Below are positions 36,851 to 48,965 of a stretch of 64,000 nucleotides of DNA, piece after piece (position 1 is the first letter of the stretch; each line of letters starts with the position of its first letter). Both the position numbers and the translations under genes were made by a program. This stretch comes from Lophius americanus (Eukaryota > Chordata > Actinopteri > Lophiiformes > Lophiidae), in contig JBBDHG010000011.1 in the NCBI GenBank assembly GCA_037951165.1, forward strand, positions 62,001-126,000, given 5' to 3'. The notes beneath the pieces were generated by a model that was given only the letters and a program-made list of their open reading frames with translations, was not told the origin of the DNA and searched no databases.

Positions 36851-37690
36851 GTTGCTGTATATTTAGCAGTTTGCAGCCCACGTAGATTGTATTTTCTTCT
36901 GCTTCTCAGAAGTCGGGTCTTTCTGGCGATGTCTGCATTTTTCTTTTGTCAAGTGTTCATTCAGAGACACATCCGAGCTCTTGAAATGTCTTCTCTGTTA
37001 CAGAATTTCTGTTTTATGCTTCCTATTGGCATACCAAATAATTATGACTGTTTATCTGTCTTTTTCTCCGTTGGAGTTGGTGACAGGCTCCAATGTTGTC
37101 CCTGTCCAACGCAATCCCGTTTGGGTGGGGAAACGCCGTCACCTGATGCTCCACCAACGCAGCATTTTGATCGCGCGACGGCAAGCTCCGTTAAGCATCT
37201 TCACCGCCCGGGCATATGAGCGGGGTTCGTCTCCAAAGTGGTGACTATGACGTAATTCATTGTGGTATATCGCTCCAGATCAGTCTCTCATATCTCCAGC
37301 AACATAATCTGCTTGTCCTTCTCCATGTTTTGCAGCATCAGGACTTCAACTTCTTCCAGCAAGCTCATGATTTCTCATGATATCTCTTAGGTCATGTCTA
37401 ACAGGAGAAACCTCCTCCGTCACCTTGTCGAGCGATCTATTAATATCGTCAACTTCCTAAACCTGTGCGGGATACTTTCTCGGTGGCATTCTTACTCTAG
37501 TCAACGATTCTCGTTATTTTTATTTTCATTCTAAAGATGACCCTGATTTAGAAGTTTAGTTTGGACTCATTACATATTGACTTGAAAACAAATTTTGTAG
37601 ACCCATCTAGTTTTATGCCAACAAAATCCTATAATTGCAAAGGCTCTGTTCATTGACTGCTTATTCTGTGGTCACTATGGATTAACCCCA
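36851..37690. other. Unassigned stretch, possibly the 5' part of the same LINE
   Basis: It is locally GC-richer (37080-37220) than its surroundings. On - it has a short run MPPRK followed by a charged, coiled-coil-like segment (VDDINRSLDKVTEEVSPVRH, about 37490-37390) that would suit a LINE ORF1 start. The frame breaks soon after. I cannot show continuity with the reverse-transcriptase relic. Confidence 0.25.
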
Positions 37691-37754
37691 ATTCCAATTG
37701 ACCTTGGACAAGAGGCAGGGCCGACACAGGGAGATAAACATTGTTCCAAACTCA

Positions 37755-37915
37755 CATGCATTAATTCATGCATTCTCCGTAACCCCTTATCCTGCTCAGG
37801 GTTGCAGGAACTGCAGCCTATCACAGCTGACATTGGGCGAGAGGGGGGGGTACATCAAGGATGAGTCGCCAGTTCATCACAGGACCGACACATACATGAA
37901 TTGACTTGGTATTAC
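37755..37915 (+). repeat. Fish SINE/retroelement repeat fragment
   Basis: CCTTATCCTGCTCAGGGTTG, TATCACAGCTGACATTGGGC, GAGTCGCCAGTTCATCACAG are phrases of a very common fish repeat. A small piece of the same repeat is at 59519-59545. Confidence 0.65.
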
Positions 37916-38204
37916 CGCAGCCCTTTTTACCTCCAAAGGAGCGTTTCCTAACTTTCATAGGGAAGCAACCATGATGGTACAGACATTTGGCGAGGGATTT
38001 TGCTTTTTAAGCTTTCACTGTGTTTTGAAAAATGCAGGAGCATACTTCATCATCAAAGCATCACAGCATACATGAAGACTCACAAATGTTTGGACTTAAA
38101 TGGAGGGGTATGGCAGCCCGGAGGATTGAAGTTTGCTTGACGCACAGCACCTACCCCCCCTCCGTGCTCTCAGCTGAGAGTCTGCGGGGTCTGAAGCGTT
38201 TGAA

Positions 38205-38325
38205 ATAAATAAATTAAAAAAAAGATTCACACAAACATGGGAAAAAAATGTTAACTCCACACAGAAAGGTGTCCGAATTGAACCCAAAACTATCTTGCTA
38301 TGAAGCAGCAGTGCTAACCTTTATG
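38205..38325 (-). mobile_element. tRNA-derived SINE head, decayed and inverted
   Basis: On - it reads GGTTAGCACTGCTGCTTCAT, then GGGTTCAATTCGGACACC and TTTCTGTGTGGAGTTAAC, the same order as the head of the SINE at 24188. The B box is damaged. Confidence 0.6.
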
Positions 38326-38499
38326 TCCCCATGGAGACCTGTAAGACAGCAATTACATCTTAATTAGGAGCCTATTGTCCTCCTCATTTAAGTAATATTA
38401 AAACATAGAAACAGAGAAAGAGTTAGCCCTTTTGGTGACTAACACACTCCTAACTATACTGTCCATTACATTGTGGTTGAAACTCGGAGGACTATGTCG

Positions 38500-39106
38500 T
38501 AATATGTCTGTGTGTCACTTGACCAGGTCAAATAATCATGACATGCAATGGTAACTGAAAGTCATGATTGGACTGCCAAAAATTTTGCATTATTGTGTGA
38601 ACTCCATAAAAGTGACATCCTCATAATGAGGAATATAATTCATTATTCATTATTACTTTTTCATAGCGAAGGAAAATGTGGCCATTGTTGGTTGTTGGCC
38701 TGAAAGGGGCACATTTACAATGATCAGTTTTACTGAGTTTTCTGATGGATTTTTTATTTTAGCTTTCATTAATCAACTTAAAGATGACCCCCAGCTGTTG
38801 AAGGACTGCAACACCTCAAAACCTATAGAAATCCCGTGACTTAATTTTCCAAACGAAACATTATGATGAAAGTGTTTCCTATTGACAAGTTGTCCGTCGC
38901 ATCATGGAAATCCCCTGAAAAAAACAGTTCATTCACTCAGATGAGCCAGCAACAATGACTAATCGTAGGAACCAATTCTGCTTTTTCAGGGCATAAGAGT
39001 CTGATGTCTCCAGTCGGCTTTCATTTCACAAAGCTCTTTGAAGAGGAAGGGACTTCAGAGACCAGAGGAACTCCTTCATTCAATAATCTATTATTCTCTT
39101 TTTGAA
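38500..39106 (+). promoter_or_regulatory. Duplicated upstream region of chemokine gene 4
   Basis: Blocks match the region upstream of gene 3 (about 31745-32313): TCTGTGTGTCACTTGAC against TCTGAGTGTCACTCGAC, and GGAACCAATTCTGCTTTTTC against GGAACCACTTCTGCTTTTTC. A TATA-like GCATAAGAGT at 38991-39000 lies where gene 3 has CTTAAGTATC (32191-32200). The pair was therefore copied with its promoter. Confidence 0.6.
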
Positions 39107-40157
39107 ATGGCAAACTGTGGAACCATGTTGAAGACTGCACTAGTCGCTATTGTCCTCGTGGCCGTGATTCATTCTGGATCGGCAGGTAAGCATAATGACT
39201 GATAAAAACCTACAAGATCTGACAAATTGCTTGGATTTAAAAAGAAAATTAACTCTTATTTGGCATGATCTCCCTTTAGCTGAGAAGCTGGCTTCCTGCT
39301 GTAGGACAGTCAGCAAACAGGAAATAACCGACCCTATCACTGCGTTCATGTACCAGAGGGCTAGCGGTTCATGTGTCCAAGCTGTCATGTAAGTAAGAAA
39401 ACAATCAGACGGCCATATTATGGCCCCACTAAAAGAGGACTAAAGACTTGAGAAGTGATAATGAAAGTAAACAATGCTAACCCTTTAACTTCTTTGATTT
39501 GAATTTGCCATGAACTGACATATCTTAACGGTTTAAAGGTAGCCCAAGATCTGATTTTGAAAATAAGAGACCCAGTTTAGTTTCTATCATCTATTTTAGT
39601 AGTATTCAATAGATTTTCCTTTGCAAAAATCGGATGATTCTTAATCAGGTTGATTATATAAAACTAAATTAATTTCTTTGCTTATTCATTCAAAAAAAGT
39701 GGCAAGTAATAATGTCTGCTACTAATCTGCTTGTCTTTCCTGCAGCTTTCAAACACCGAAAGGCCTTTTCTGCTGTCACTATAGAGCTCCCTGGGTTGTC
39801 CGCAAGGTTATTGCTTTGAGGTGAGTTGGGTTTTTCTCTTGCATGCTCACTTTGCATTCTGTCAATCATTTAATCTTAAAATTCCAAAACCTATGGTCTT
39901 ATACGTATTCGTCTTGTTTTATTTTTTTTCGCAGGAATGCAAAACAAAAGGCCACTACTTCTTATGCGGCTCCCTCGTCTACGGTCTCCCTCCTCTCCAT
40001 CATCACTTCCACACCTTACCTTCCTCCCTCATCTTCTCTTCCTCCCTTCTCCTCCTCTGTTCCTTCCTTTCTCTCCTCATCAGAGACGCCTACTGAAGAG
40101 ACTTTTTCCGAAAAGACTGATGAGTCAACCAGCCTCTTCTCCACCACAAGCCAATGA
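39107..40157 (+). CDS. CC chemokine with long mucin-like tail and an extra cysteine (gene 4, 4 exons)
   Basis: Tandem paralogue of gene 3. Exons are 39107-39185, 39280-39388, 39746-39820 and 39935-40157. Exons 2 and 3 have exactly the lengths of gene 3 (109 and 75 bp), and the product is 161 residues. Signal peptide 1-26; core Cys33-Cys34 (LASCCRTV), Cys58 (SGSCVQAVIFQT), Cys72 and an additional adjacent Cys73 (GLFCCHY), then RAPWVVRKVIALR. Exon 4 encodes a 73-residue tail, twice that of gene 3, rich in Ser, Thr and Pro with an acidic end (ETPTEETFSEKTDES). It has no hydrophobic anchor, so the protein is expected to be secreted and probably O-glycosylated. The odd cysteine could allow a disulfide-linked dimer. 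The orthologue is not assigned. Confidence 0.9.
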
Positions 40158-40310
40158 AAACCAAGACTGACTTTGTCAAGACATTAACAGTTATAGGCTA
40201 AAAAATTAAACAAACCTTAATATTTTTTTTGAACAGCATTTGAAGAACATTATGTTAAATTAATACTCTGTGTTGACTGTTTAGTTTATTTCAATGCCTT
40301 GAGAGCACAG

Positions 40311-40371
40311 TTATTTATATCTTTATATGAAGTTATCAGTACTGATGTATTTATGAACAAGGTTATTTATT
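40311..40371 (+). promoter_or_regulatory. AU-rich elements in the 3' UTR of chemokine gene 4
   Basis: TTATTTAT at 40311-40318 and TTATTTATT at 40363-40371, with GTATTTATG between. The set is shared with gene 3 and typical of unstable cytokine mRNAs. Confidence 0.55.
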
Positions 40372-40520
40372 GAATTCTACAAGTTAGTGTAGATTTTATT
40401 TTTGTACCGTAAGTCAAATTTGAAGTGAGTGCACTGAAAATGTGTTTAAATATTTATTTTAAAAATTGTGGAAACTTAACTTAAAGGAGAAGCTGTGCAA
40501 AGATGAAAACACTGCTCAGA

Positions 40521-40526
40521 AATAAA
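40521..40526 (+). terminator. Polyadenylation signal of chemokine gene 4
   Basis: AATAAA in the context GATGAAAACACTGCTCAG just before it, nearly identical to that of gene 3. Confidence 0.75.
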
Positions 40527-43500
40527 TGTTGCTTATTTGAACCTGACCTCAGCATTCCTGTGTTATCTTCATCCCGTCTGACTTCTTTCTGATATGTAAA
40601 AGCAAGAAGCTATAAGACATTTAGCATTAAATTCAGATATGACATAAAATGTGCCATTTGACATCTATATGTAATGGTTGAACTTTAAATAAACCGCACT
40701 GACAGAAGGGTTTTGAAGTTCATCATCCAACATGTCTATGTTCATCATCCAACACGTCTACCTCAAGCCTCTCTTTTCTCATAAATTTGCTAGCATCCCC
40801 CCACACACTCACTTACTGTATGATGTATCATCCAGTAGTAGGTGTATCATAATGTATTCTAAATTTATGGTTAGATCAGTCTTCCAAATCATTGGTTTTT
40901 CCTGTAATTTACTATGGAACAGAAGAAGTTGCAAATTATTATGTCATTTAATTTAAGTGAGGGCTTGATGGTAAATTAAAAATTGCCACCGTCACTGAAT
41001 ATTGCTAATGTCGCACCTTCCCTGCTTCACAGTCATTAGGTGAGTCTGGTGATGCAGAACTAGCAGCAGCCTTGATGGCATTTAGCCCTGCGTCAATAAT
41101 TTGTGCTGATACTCCTTTCCATTAATAATGCTTCTTCTTGTTTTTCTTATAGAGGAGAAGCTGAAGCGCAAATTTCTGGTGAAAAAAGGGTGCCTAGCAG
41201 GTGGTTTTAATGTTGTAGCTGATTGATTGTGTATATTTGTGTGTCACCTAATAAATTCATTGTGTGAGTGTGGGAAAATACCACAAATGATCAACTGGTT
41301 AACAAAAATGAACATTAAATTAAATGGGCCGTTAGTGTAAATGTCAAATGTCTTCCAAAAATGAAAGCATTAAAATAATAATCTGGATCATTTACTTCGA
41401 TGGTTTCTAGACCTTTCATAGTTTACATTAATTTAATTAAGAGGAAAATTGAGTCTTTTGATTGAGTTTTTGGTCCAATAAGGATCGAATCCTACTTGAA
41501 GAGTCTAAAAACAGTTCAGCTAAATGAGCTCTTCAAAGGGAACACGCCTTGCCACAATATTTGTTAGTTGTGTGTGACATCAGGATTGAGGATGATACTC
41601 AGAAAGATGTTAGTCAGATGCTGGGGATTTAAGGTTGTACTGGAAGCTCCAAAGATTCTCTTAAGACAGGAGGAGGCGTCATAGTACCATGAACACAGTA
41701 TGCAAAAGAAATGTATAACACATCACCAGGACTGGCCACAGCCAAACTCAGGCCAAAATGAACTGTCTGTATTTACCAATAAATATGCAAGTGTCGGTTA
41801 TCATGTGCCGATGCAGATTCTTCATTTCCAATGACTCCCGCTGTTTGTAGATACCAAATTGCCTAAGCATTTTCAGGAGAACCGTTTCTTCTAGCCTTGC
41901 TAGATTATTGTCCACCTGATTTCAGTACGTACTTGACTAGTTTTATATTTAATGTTCTTAGAAAATCAAAAATATTTTTCTTGAACTTCAGGTGTATCAA
42001 GAGTTACGGAATGAAACCGAGTACAAACGACTCATATCATAGCCGGAGATTTCAGTTAACTGACTTCACTGAAAGTTATGAATCATCTGAATAATTTCCG
42101 TTGCAGAGACCAACATGTTCCAGCTGCTGTTTGAGAAACCCGGCACAAGCAAGAAAAACAATTGTCTGTGCTCATATGTTCTACAGTAACGTCCACCCTG
42201 TGTTTGTGTTCACACTCATTGGTGCTTGAAATTGAGATGACACATCTACATTTGCAGAAAGAGTAATGTGGAGAAATAAATAGAAATTTGCAACCCAAAT
42301 GACAAAGTATGCTGTTTTTTTTTGGTTCTCAATTTTTAATTGTTAATAATATTTCACTGCTGATGCACTTCTTTAAAGGCGATACTGTTTTCATTAAGAA
42401 ATGTGGCATATGAAAACTAAGTCTTAAAATTAACTGCTAATTTAACAAAAATAGATCGATATGATGTTAAATGCAGCCAAGAACTTCTTTAGAATACGGG
42501 TGTAAAGTGAATCACTAAGAATATATGTCACATAAAGAAAAAGTAGCTTAGAGTTAAATAAAATGCAGTTCAAATTGTGATTTCTATTTAAGCATATGGT
42601 ATGTTGAAGTATGAAGGAGAACAGCAAGCTATTATTTTTGCATCTGTTGAATGTCAAGGATGCAAAGGATTAATATGTACATATAAATCATTGTTTTAGG
42701 TTATTTCTCAGTATAATAACCTCTCTGACATCTACATCTCAGCCCACATTGCTGGATTTTACGAGTCTATTTGTCTCACAACTTCTGCCAAAGTACCATA
42801 TCTGCTGAGAAATGTACGAGAATGAAATGTACTAGAATCATTTATATATTCAATGACAAGTTTAGGAACACAACATTAACATTTTAGAGGACCCTCAATG
42901 TCCAACAACTGCTGACCTTGAATACAATTTGTATGGCACCATTAAATTTGGGTTCTCAGAGTTAATGAGAGTCATAGTCATGTCTTCTAACTTAGATTTC
43001 CAACAGAGCTTTACTGACATCTAGTGGAACTACCAACACAAGCTGTCCTTACAGTCAAATACAATATTTCTGAAATTCAGCCTCCCTCCGTGAATGTAAT
43101 GTTCAGTTTTTTTAAAATTATGTTGATTCGTGAACTTGTGACCATTTTGAAAGCAGCGGTTTGTGATTCGGCTGAAATAGGTTGTAATATAAAGACACGT
43201 GTCCAACCCGTTTACATTAATGGGAGTAGTCACACCCATAGGGAAACTTTGTGGAACCGCAACTTTGTGTGTGAGACTTTCTCAAGTGTCTGTTGGAAAA
43301 ATATCTGTCATTCATAATTAGTTCATATCTGTATAGGAATGGCTTCCTTACAAAATAGCTGTGCACTGATCAGGGCGTATTTGATTGATTATAAAATTCA
43401 CACCAGTGCATTTCTGAAAAATGTTTGAGAACCACTGTGCTAAATAAAAAGCACTGCTGAACTAAACCCCTCACATTAAACCAATAAATAAAAATTGCAC

Positions 43501-45235
43501 ATTAAACAGGAAAAAATTACCATTGATGAAATCTGACTTACTTTATCTGCCGATATTCAGTCTGACATTTGACATTAGGGACGGTAGACTGAGTTTTTAT
43601 TTCTTGTAATGTCAACAACCTGAAAGTAATGGTAGACAGAAAAATGATTATTTCCAACTTCTGATTCATTCTGTATTTACATTCTTATGTTGCGAGTCCT
43701 GCACTGAGAAAAATATTAAGCATAAATTGGAAGCCAAAAAACATGAGATAAAACTCTTAATGACATCTAACTGAACAGTTTACAGCTTATGTTTTATCTG
43801 CATGTCCATTTATTTAGTCCGAGAAGATAATGTATGAACCTTTGTTTGTAGTTAATGGTTAACTTTTCAAAAATCCTGTCTCTTTATCCAGTAAACTATC
43901 AGAGATGAATGAAACCAGTATATCCGGAAGTGGTTTAATACAGAATTTTCCGATTATTCGTGATCAATTAACAATATTTGGAAGCAAAATTCATTGAATA
44001 TTAAAATCTCAAAACATTATAGAATGCAACATGATACAATTCACACATCTACTGTACAAATAACACGTTGAGGTACTTCAACTTTACATGAGTAACAACA
44101 TTTTGTAAATGTATTTATTATAAGTTAGTAGACAAAATACATTCCAATAATCAGAAAAAAAAATTCTGTCCTACATTCATCATATGTTCTGTTGCAGTGA
44201 AATGTGTTGAAATTTCAGACAGACATACTCCACTTAAGAATATACAAAATAGGGAATAGAAATAAATCCGATAGTCTATTACAGTAGACAAAGTAGCTCA
44301 AGTAACAATACGCAAATTTCTCTCTTTTTATCACCAAAGAAAGATAAACAGCTGCATTGAAGACAATGTAAGAAAATAAGTACTGTACCCTTGCTTGAAC
44401 TTTCACAAGGATGGTACCACATAGGAATTTAAAAACAAAACAAAATTTCCAGCATTTGCTAAATCTTCATATAACAGTAAAAATGTTTGACTGGATCGGA
44501 ACTTCACTGTGTGATGTGGCTTACTGCGGAATCTGAAGCAAACTGAGCTAGAATAATGAAAGATGGACGACCAAGACAACAAAGAGCAGACACAATGGGG
44601 AGTTAATAAAATTTAGATTGGTAAAAAGATGGATAGACGAAATAGAAGAGATTTGCAATGCCTATGAAATAAAATACATCGGGAAACTGAGTCAAAACAA
44701 TTCCACTGAATGATAAATTACCTTCAGGAGAAAAAACAATCTAAAAAATAAACTTGCCCGTCGGAGAATTCCCATTTAAAAATGGCGACCAGATAGTTTA
44801 GCTAGCTCTTAACTAACGTGTACATGTTTATTAACCGTCACATTACTTTAAGCATAAACTGGAATATTGACTAAAGAGTCGTTGTTTCAGTTCGTTTTTG
44901 GTAAAGTTTTTGTACGGTAACATCGATATTGAGCAAATCATTATTTTCTTGCTAATTGGGTCAATTCTTACCACAGAGGTTGTGTGAAGTGGATGTTGTG
45001 ATCATACACTACTTTGTAAAGTTCTCAAAGTTTTGCGCTGATTGGCTGGCAAAACTGTCAATCCATTCATTCGTGTGTGTGGACACTTGGCCAATTATAT
45101 TGTACTAATAAACTTTAATAAACAATTGGTTTTGGCCGATTTGAACCTATAAAAGAATAAGAAATGTATTCAAAATTACAGAAGCTATCAGATTATTTTG
45201 CACAATTATTATTGTGCTTAATTATTGAATTAGTA
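40527..45235. other. Intergenic DNA right of the chemokine cluster
   Basis: No fifth chemokine was found; I looked for a CC pair with a following acceptor or donor. A small right-end fragment of the TIR element lies near 41190-41235 (GGTGGTTTTAATGTTGTAGC). The rest is AT-rich without recognised features. Confidence 0.5.
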
Positions 45236-45306
45236 ACTTATAACTAACTTATCACTTTGAGATTTGATCCAAATGTAAAGTGCATTATAAATAAAATGTA
45301 TTATTC
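45236..45306 (+). repeat. L2-like LINE tail fragment
   Basis: CACTTTGAGATTTGATCCAA followed by ATGTAAAGTGCATTATAAAT and a short ATT end; tail only. Confidence 0.65.
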
Positions 45307-45639
45307 AGTTGTGTAAAAGCAAAGCAGGTATTATCCCCATCAGTAAATGTATAATATTACCAGCGCTTGTAATAATTTAATAAGTTATTCGTTGTACATG
45401 ATATAATCCTTGTTTATTGTTCCAAAATTATATATGTTATATCATAAATTTTTAAAGCTGCTGATATTTGCCCTGCCACATGTTTACAGTTTAATCTACT
45501 ACAGTTAATCATATTCCACCATCAATATTTAAACAGAAGCTACAAATTCCACCATTTTGAGCTTCCGTTTAAAATACTGATGTATGTGTAAACGTAAAAT
45601 ATCCTTGATATCCACTGACCTCGACACGATCCCTTCGGT

Positions 45640-45965
45640 TCTACCCAGTCATACCGCCTCCTCCTTCCCCGGACTAAGCTCAGCACCATGGGTGATCGGG
45701 CCTTCTGTTCTGCTGCCCCTCGTCTGTGGAATGCCCTCCCTGACCATCTCAGGGCTCCACAGATGACTGACACATTTAAAAAAGGACTTAAAACTTTCCT
45801 TTTTAGCAGAACCTATAACTGTAATTAACATTAATGCTTTTGGTCATGTTTTTATATAGTTATTTTTTTATTGATGCTTTTATCTGCTTTTGCTTTATAG
45901 CACTTTGAGATTTGATCCAAATGTAAAGTGCATTATAAATTAAATGTATTATTATTATTATAATT
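45640..45965 (+). mobile_element. L2-like LINE 3' end
   Basis: Longer copy of the family at 34775. It starts within the coding end (TACCCAGTCATACCGCCTCC; protein phrases APRLWNALPDHLRAPQ and TFKKGLKTFLFSRTYN), then the 3' UTR and the TTTGAGATTTGATCCAAATG tail with ATT repeats. Truncated at the 5' end. Frames on - over the same bases are shadows. Confidence 0.7.
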
Positions 45966-46784
45966 ATATACGTCAAATTGTAGCACAACGCCCACATCCA
46001 TTAGATTTTTCACCAAATTATGTAAACAAAGATTCCAAGGCCTAAGAGCAGTTGTTTAAAATACCAAGTTCTGAAAATTTTTAAATCAAGAAATGTTTGC
46101 ATATACTTATAATTAGGAGGAAAAACTGCTATAAACTGAATAGATTAATATATGCTGGAAAAAAATTCAGTTACTTCTTACAAATGAGAACTGGCAAATA
46201 GACTGATGACTCAGCAAGAGCTAGGGATAATTTCCGTCAGGCTTTACAAATAAAGGATTACATTACAAAACCATCTCTCAGGATAAACTCCTCCTCCTGT
46301 TGATTGGCATTCAAGTTTGCCTGGTAGAAGCAAACTTCACCATTACTAAAAAGATGTCAGAAATACTCCAATCTGCTGGAATGCTTCTCAATTCCAAATA
46401 AATATCAATCCACCCAGGAATAAAATAAAGTGTCGCACCGAAAAATTATTTTCCCACTTGAGTTTGTTTTCCGCCGTTTACCAGAGGAGCAACTTGCTCA
46501 ATTCATCAGAGACCTCCGACATCATGGGTCAGTGGGAGCCGTCTAGTGCAGATAAACACAGGGATTGGTTTACACAGGGATTGGTTTGCACAGGGCCAAT
46601 TGCAAACAAACCCCACACAAGGACAGAAAAGTGTTTAAACCAACGGTTTTCTTTTCTGGTATATGGAAGGGAACGAAATATACCACCTACTAAAATATGG
46701 TGAACTCTGTTCATTCCCTATAAATAAAAACAAAACATGATTCTTGTATAAACACCTCAAACAAGAAACTATAATCTCCCAGGA

Positions 46785-47490
46785 CCTTAAGTGGAAATCA
46801 AATGGATAAAATCATCAAAAAGGCCCAGCAGAGGACGTACTTCATACTCCAGCTTAGGAAGCTCAACCTGCCTCAGGTGCTGCGGATCCAGTTTTACACT
46901 GCAGTAATCCATTCTGTTCTCTGCACATCCATCACTGTTTGGTTCTGCTACCAAACAGGACAGAAACAGACATATCTACAGAAAAAGTGATCGGATCCAA
47001 CCTGCCTTCCATCCAGGACCTATACTCCTCCAGGGTCAGAAAACGGGCAGGAAAGATCACTGCAGACCCGTCACACCCCGGAAACAACCTGTTTGAACTT
47101 CTCCCCTCTGGCAGGTGCTACAGAACCCTGTTTGCCAAAACTACCAGACAAAAACACAAGGACAGTTTCTACCCACGGGCCATCGTCCTGAGGAACAATC
47201 AAACCAGTGTCAGTGTTGTACAATAACCTGGATCACCTCATTATACAATAACTACCTCCAACTGTCATTACTCTGACATCTTTGTACGGTCATATATATT
47301 TATATATACACACATATAGCCTGTACACAAGATCATCTCCATTTCTTTATAGCTTGTGGATTTGTTTATTGCCTTGTCCATTTAATTTAAAATTATTTAT
47401 ATGATGTTCGTACTGTGAGAGCTCAGTTAACCGGAGTCAAATTCCTTGTATGCATATACATGGCCAATAAAGCTGATTCTGATAGTACTT
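46785..47490 (+). pseudogene. Decayed LINE reverse-transcriptase C terminus and 3' tail
   Basis: Protein phrases KKAQQRTYFILQLRKLNLPQ, AVIHSVLCTSITVWF, then after a frameshift near 46985 IGSNLPSIQDLYSSRVRKRA, ITADPSHPGNNLFELLPSG and RTLFAKTTR match the C-terminal part of fish LINE polyproteins. The tail has GGAGTCAAATTCCTTGTATG and 'aataaagctgattctgat', a known LINE end. It is 5'-truncated, with at least two frame breaks. Confidence 0.82.
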
Positions 47491-48639
47491 TTATCTTTTG
47501 AATACAAAATGTCCTCCGCCCGTACACCTCTTCAATTGTCATCTAGAGGTGCTTTATTGCACAGAAGATAGTGTATTTTATGATATTTACTTTTTAAGAA
47601 CTAATTTAAAGTGTACATGTGTAAGAGTGATAAAGAATCGTGACTGTCTACGTTGTAAAAAGAACTTAATTCATAAAACACACAATCAGGTTTACATTCA
47701 TGTTGAAATACATAAAAACCTCATTTGACCTCCTGAGCATAGACAACATTAATACACTCAACTTTGAAAAATAAAGACAAAAACAAAACCATGAAGCCAT
47801 GTAATGGTTTTGGGCCTTAGCTATCAAACCTTCATTGTTAAGACGCTCTACATTTCTGATTTTTAGACGGTTTGAAGATATTCTTCCCGTCATTGAATCG
47901 GTTCACATTTTGGTATCTTGATATGTTCCTGATAATAGCATAGAAAATGTTAAATTGTGGGATAAATTTTCCGTTGTTCATAATCATTCATAATAGTTAT
48001 ACTGAGGGGGTTCTGATCTCCATGATTGTCCGATTCAAAGATGTCGAACAGAAAATGGCACAGAGGCAAAAAACCCTAATTTCTGCACAAAACATTTAAA
48101 AAAACAAAACAATAAATTGACAATCATGACTGCTGTGAACTACAGTGACTTGTTTCCTGTTCTCCTGGATGAAACTACTTTGTGCAGGGACAGTAGCACC
48201 AACATTGCAGAAAGCTGTGAAAAAGTATTTAAGCCCTTCTGGTTTCATTTAATTTTGCAAGCATCTAATAGCAGCGCTCACTCCCCTCAGTTATATCCTA
48301 AAACGAAATTGTCACATGCAGCAAAACTAATGCAACCTGCGCAATAACAAAATACAGCAAGTTTTAAGAGATATATTTTTACCCAATACCAACTTCAGAG
48401 TGAAAAATGATTTTCCATCTAAATCCAAAACACTACACAACTGTGTTTAACCTGACTTCCAAATGGACTGAACCCATCAGTCCTTATTAATACTAGCCCT
48501 GTTCAATCCCATAACCACTTCTATAGGTAATTTCTAGGTAGTTGGATCGTAGATCTCACCATTAGCACACTGGGCCAAAGTAAAAATAAATTTCAGGAGA
48601 GATGAGGAAGAGGGTGAATAGAGGGTTACACCAGTCTTA

Positions 48640-48965
48640 GAATAAAAACATTGAGAGTGAAGGCCTTTCACACCTCAATAAAGGCCAGAGGTCATGGACC
48701 CACTGTTAGTAAGATACTGGGCAAAAAGACACTTAGCAGAACATTACAGCCAAGAATTACGCTCCTTTTCCAAAAAAATGCTGCAAGACAATTATCCCAA
48801 GCTGGAGCGTAAGATCAACTCTGAACGACTCAAAAGAAATATAGTTAATGTTCTGGAGTTGCGGAGTCAAAGCCTGGACCTGAACCCCATTGAGATTCTG
48901 TGGTGGGACCTGAAAGAGCAGTTCTTTCTCGCTTGTGATGCAAGTATTAGACAAAAATAATTTCT
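48640..48965 (+). pseudogene. Tc1/mariner-type transposase relic
   Basis: The open stretch at 48694-48960 contains LQDNYPKLERK (from the QDND-P-KH motif) and NVLELRSQSLDLNPIEILWW (from the conserved SQSPDLNPIENLW motif) followed by DLKEQ. The catalytic triad cannot be complete in this fragment and upstream sequence is degraded. No inverted repeats were located. Confidence 0.75.

Noticed and set aside
40527..45235. A fifth chemokine
   Set aside because: No CC pair with a nearby signal-peptide exon and correct splice phases was found.
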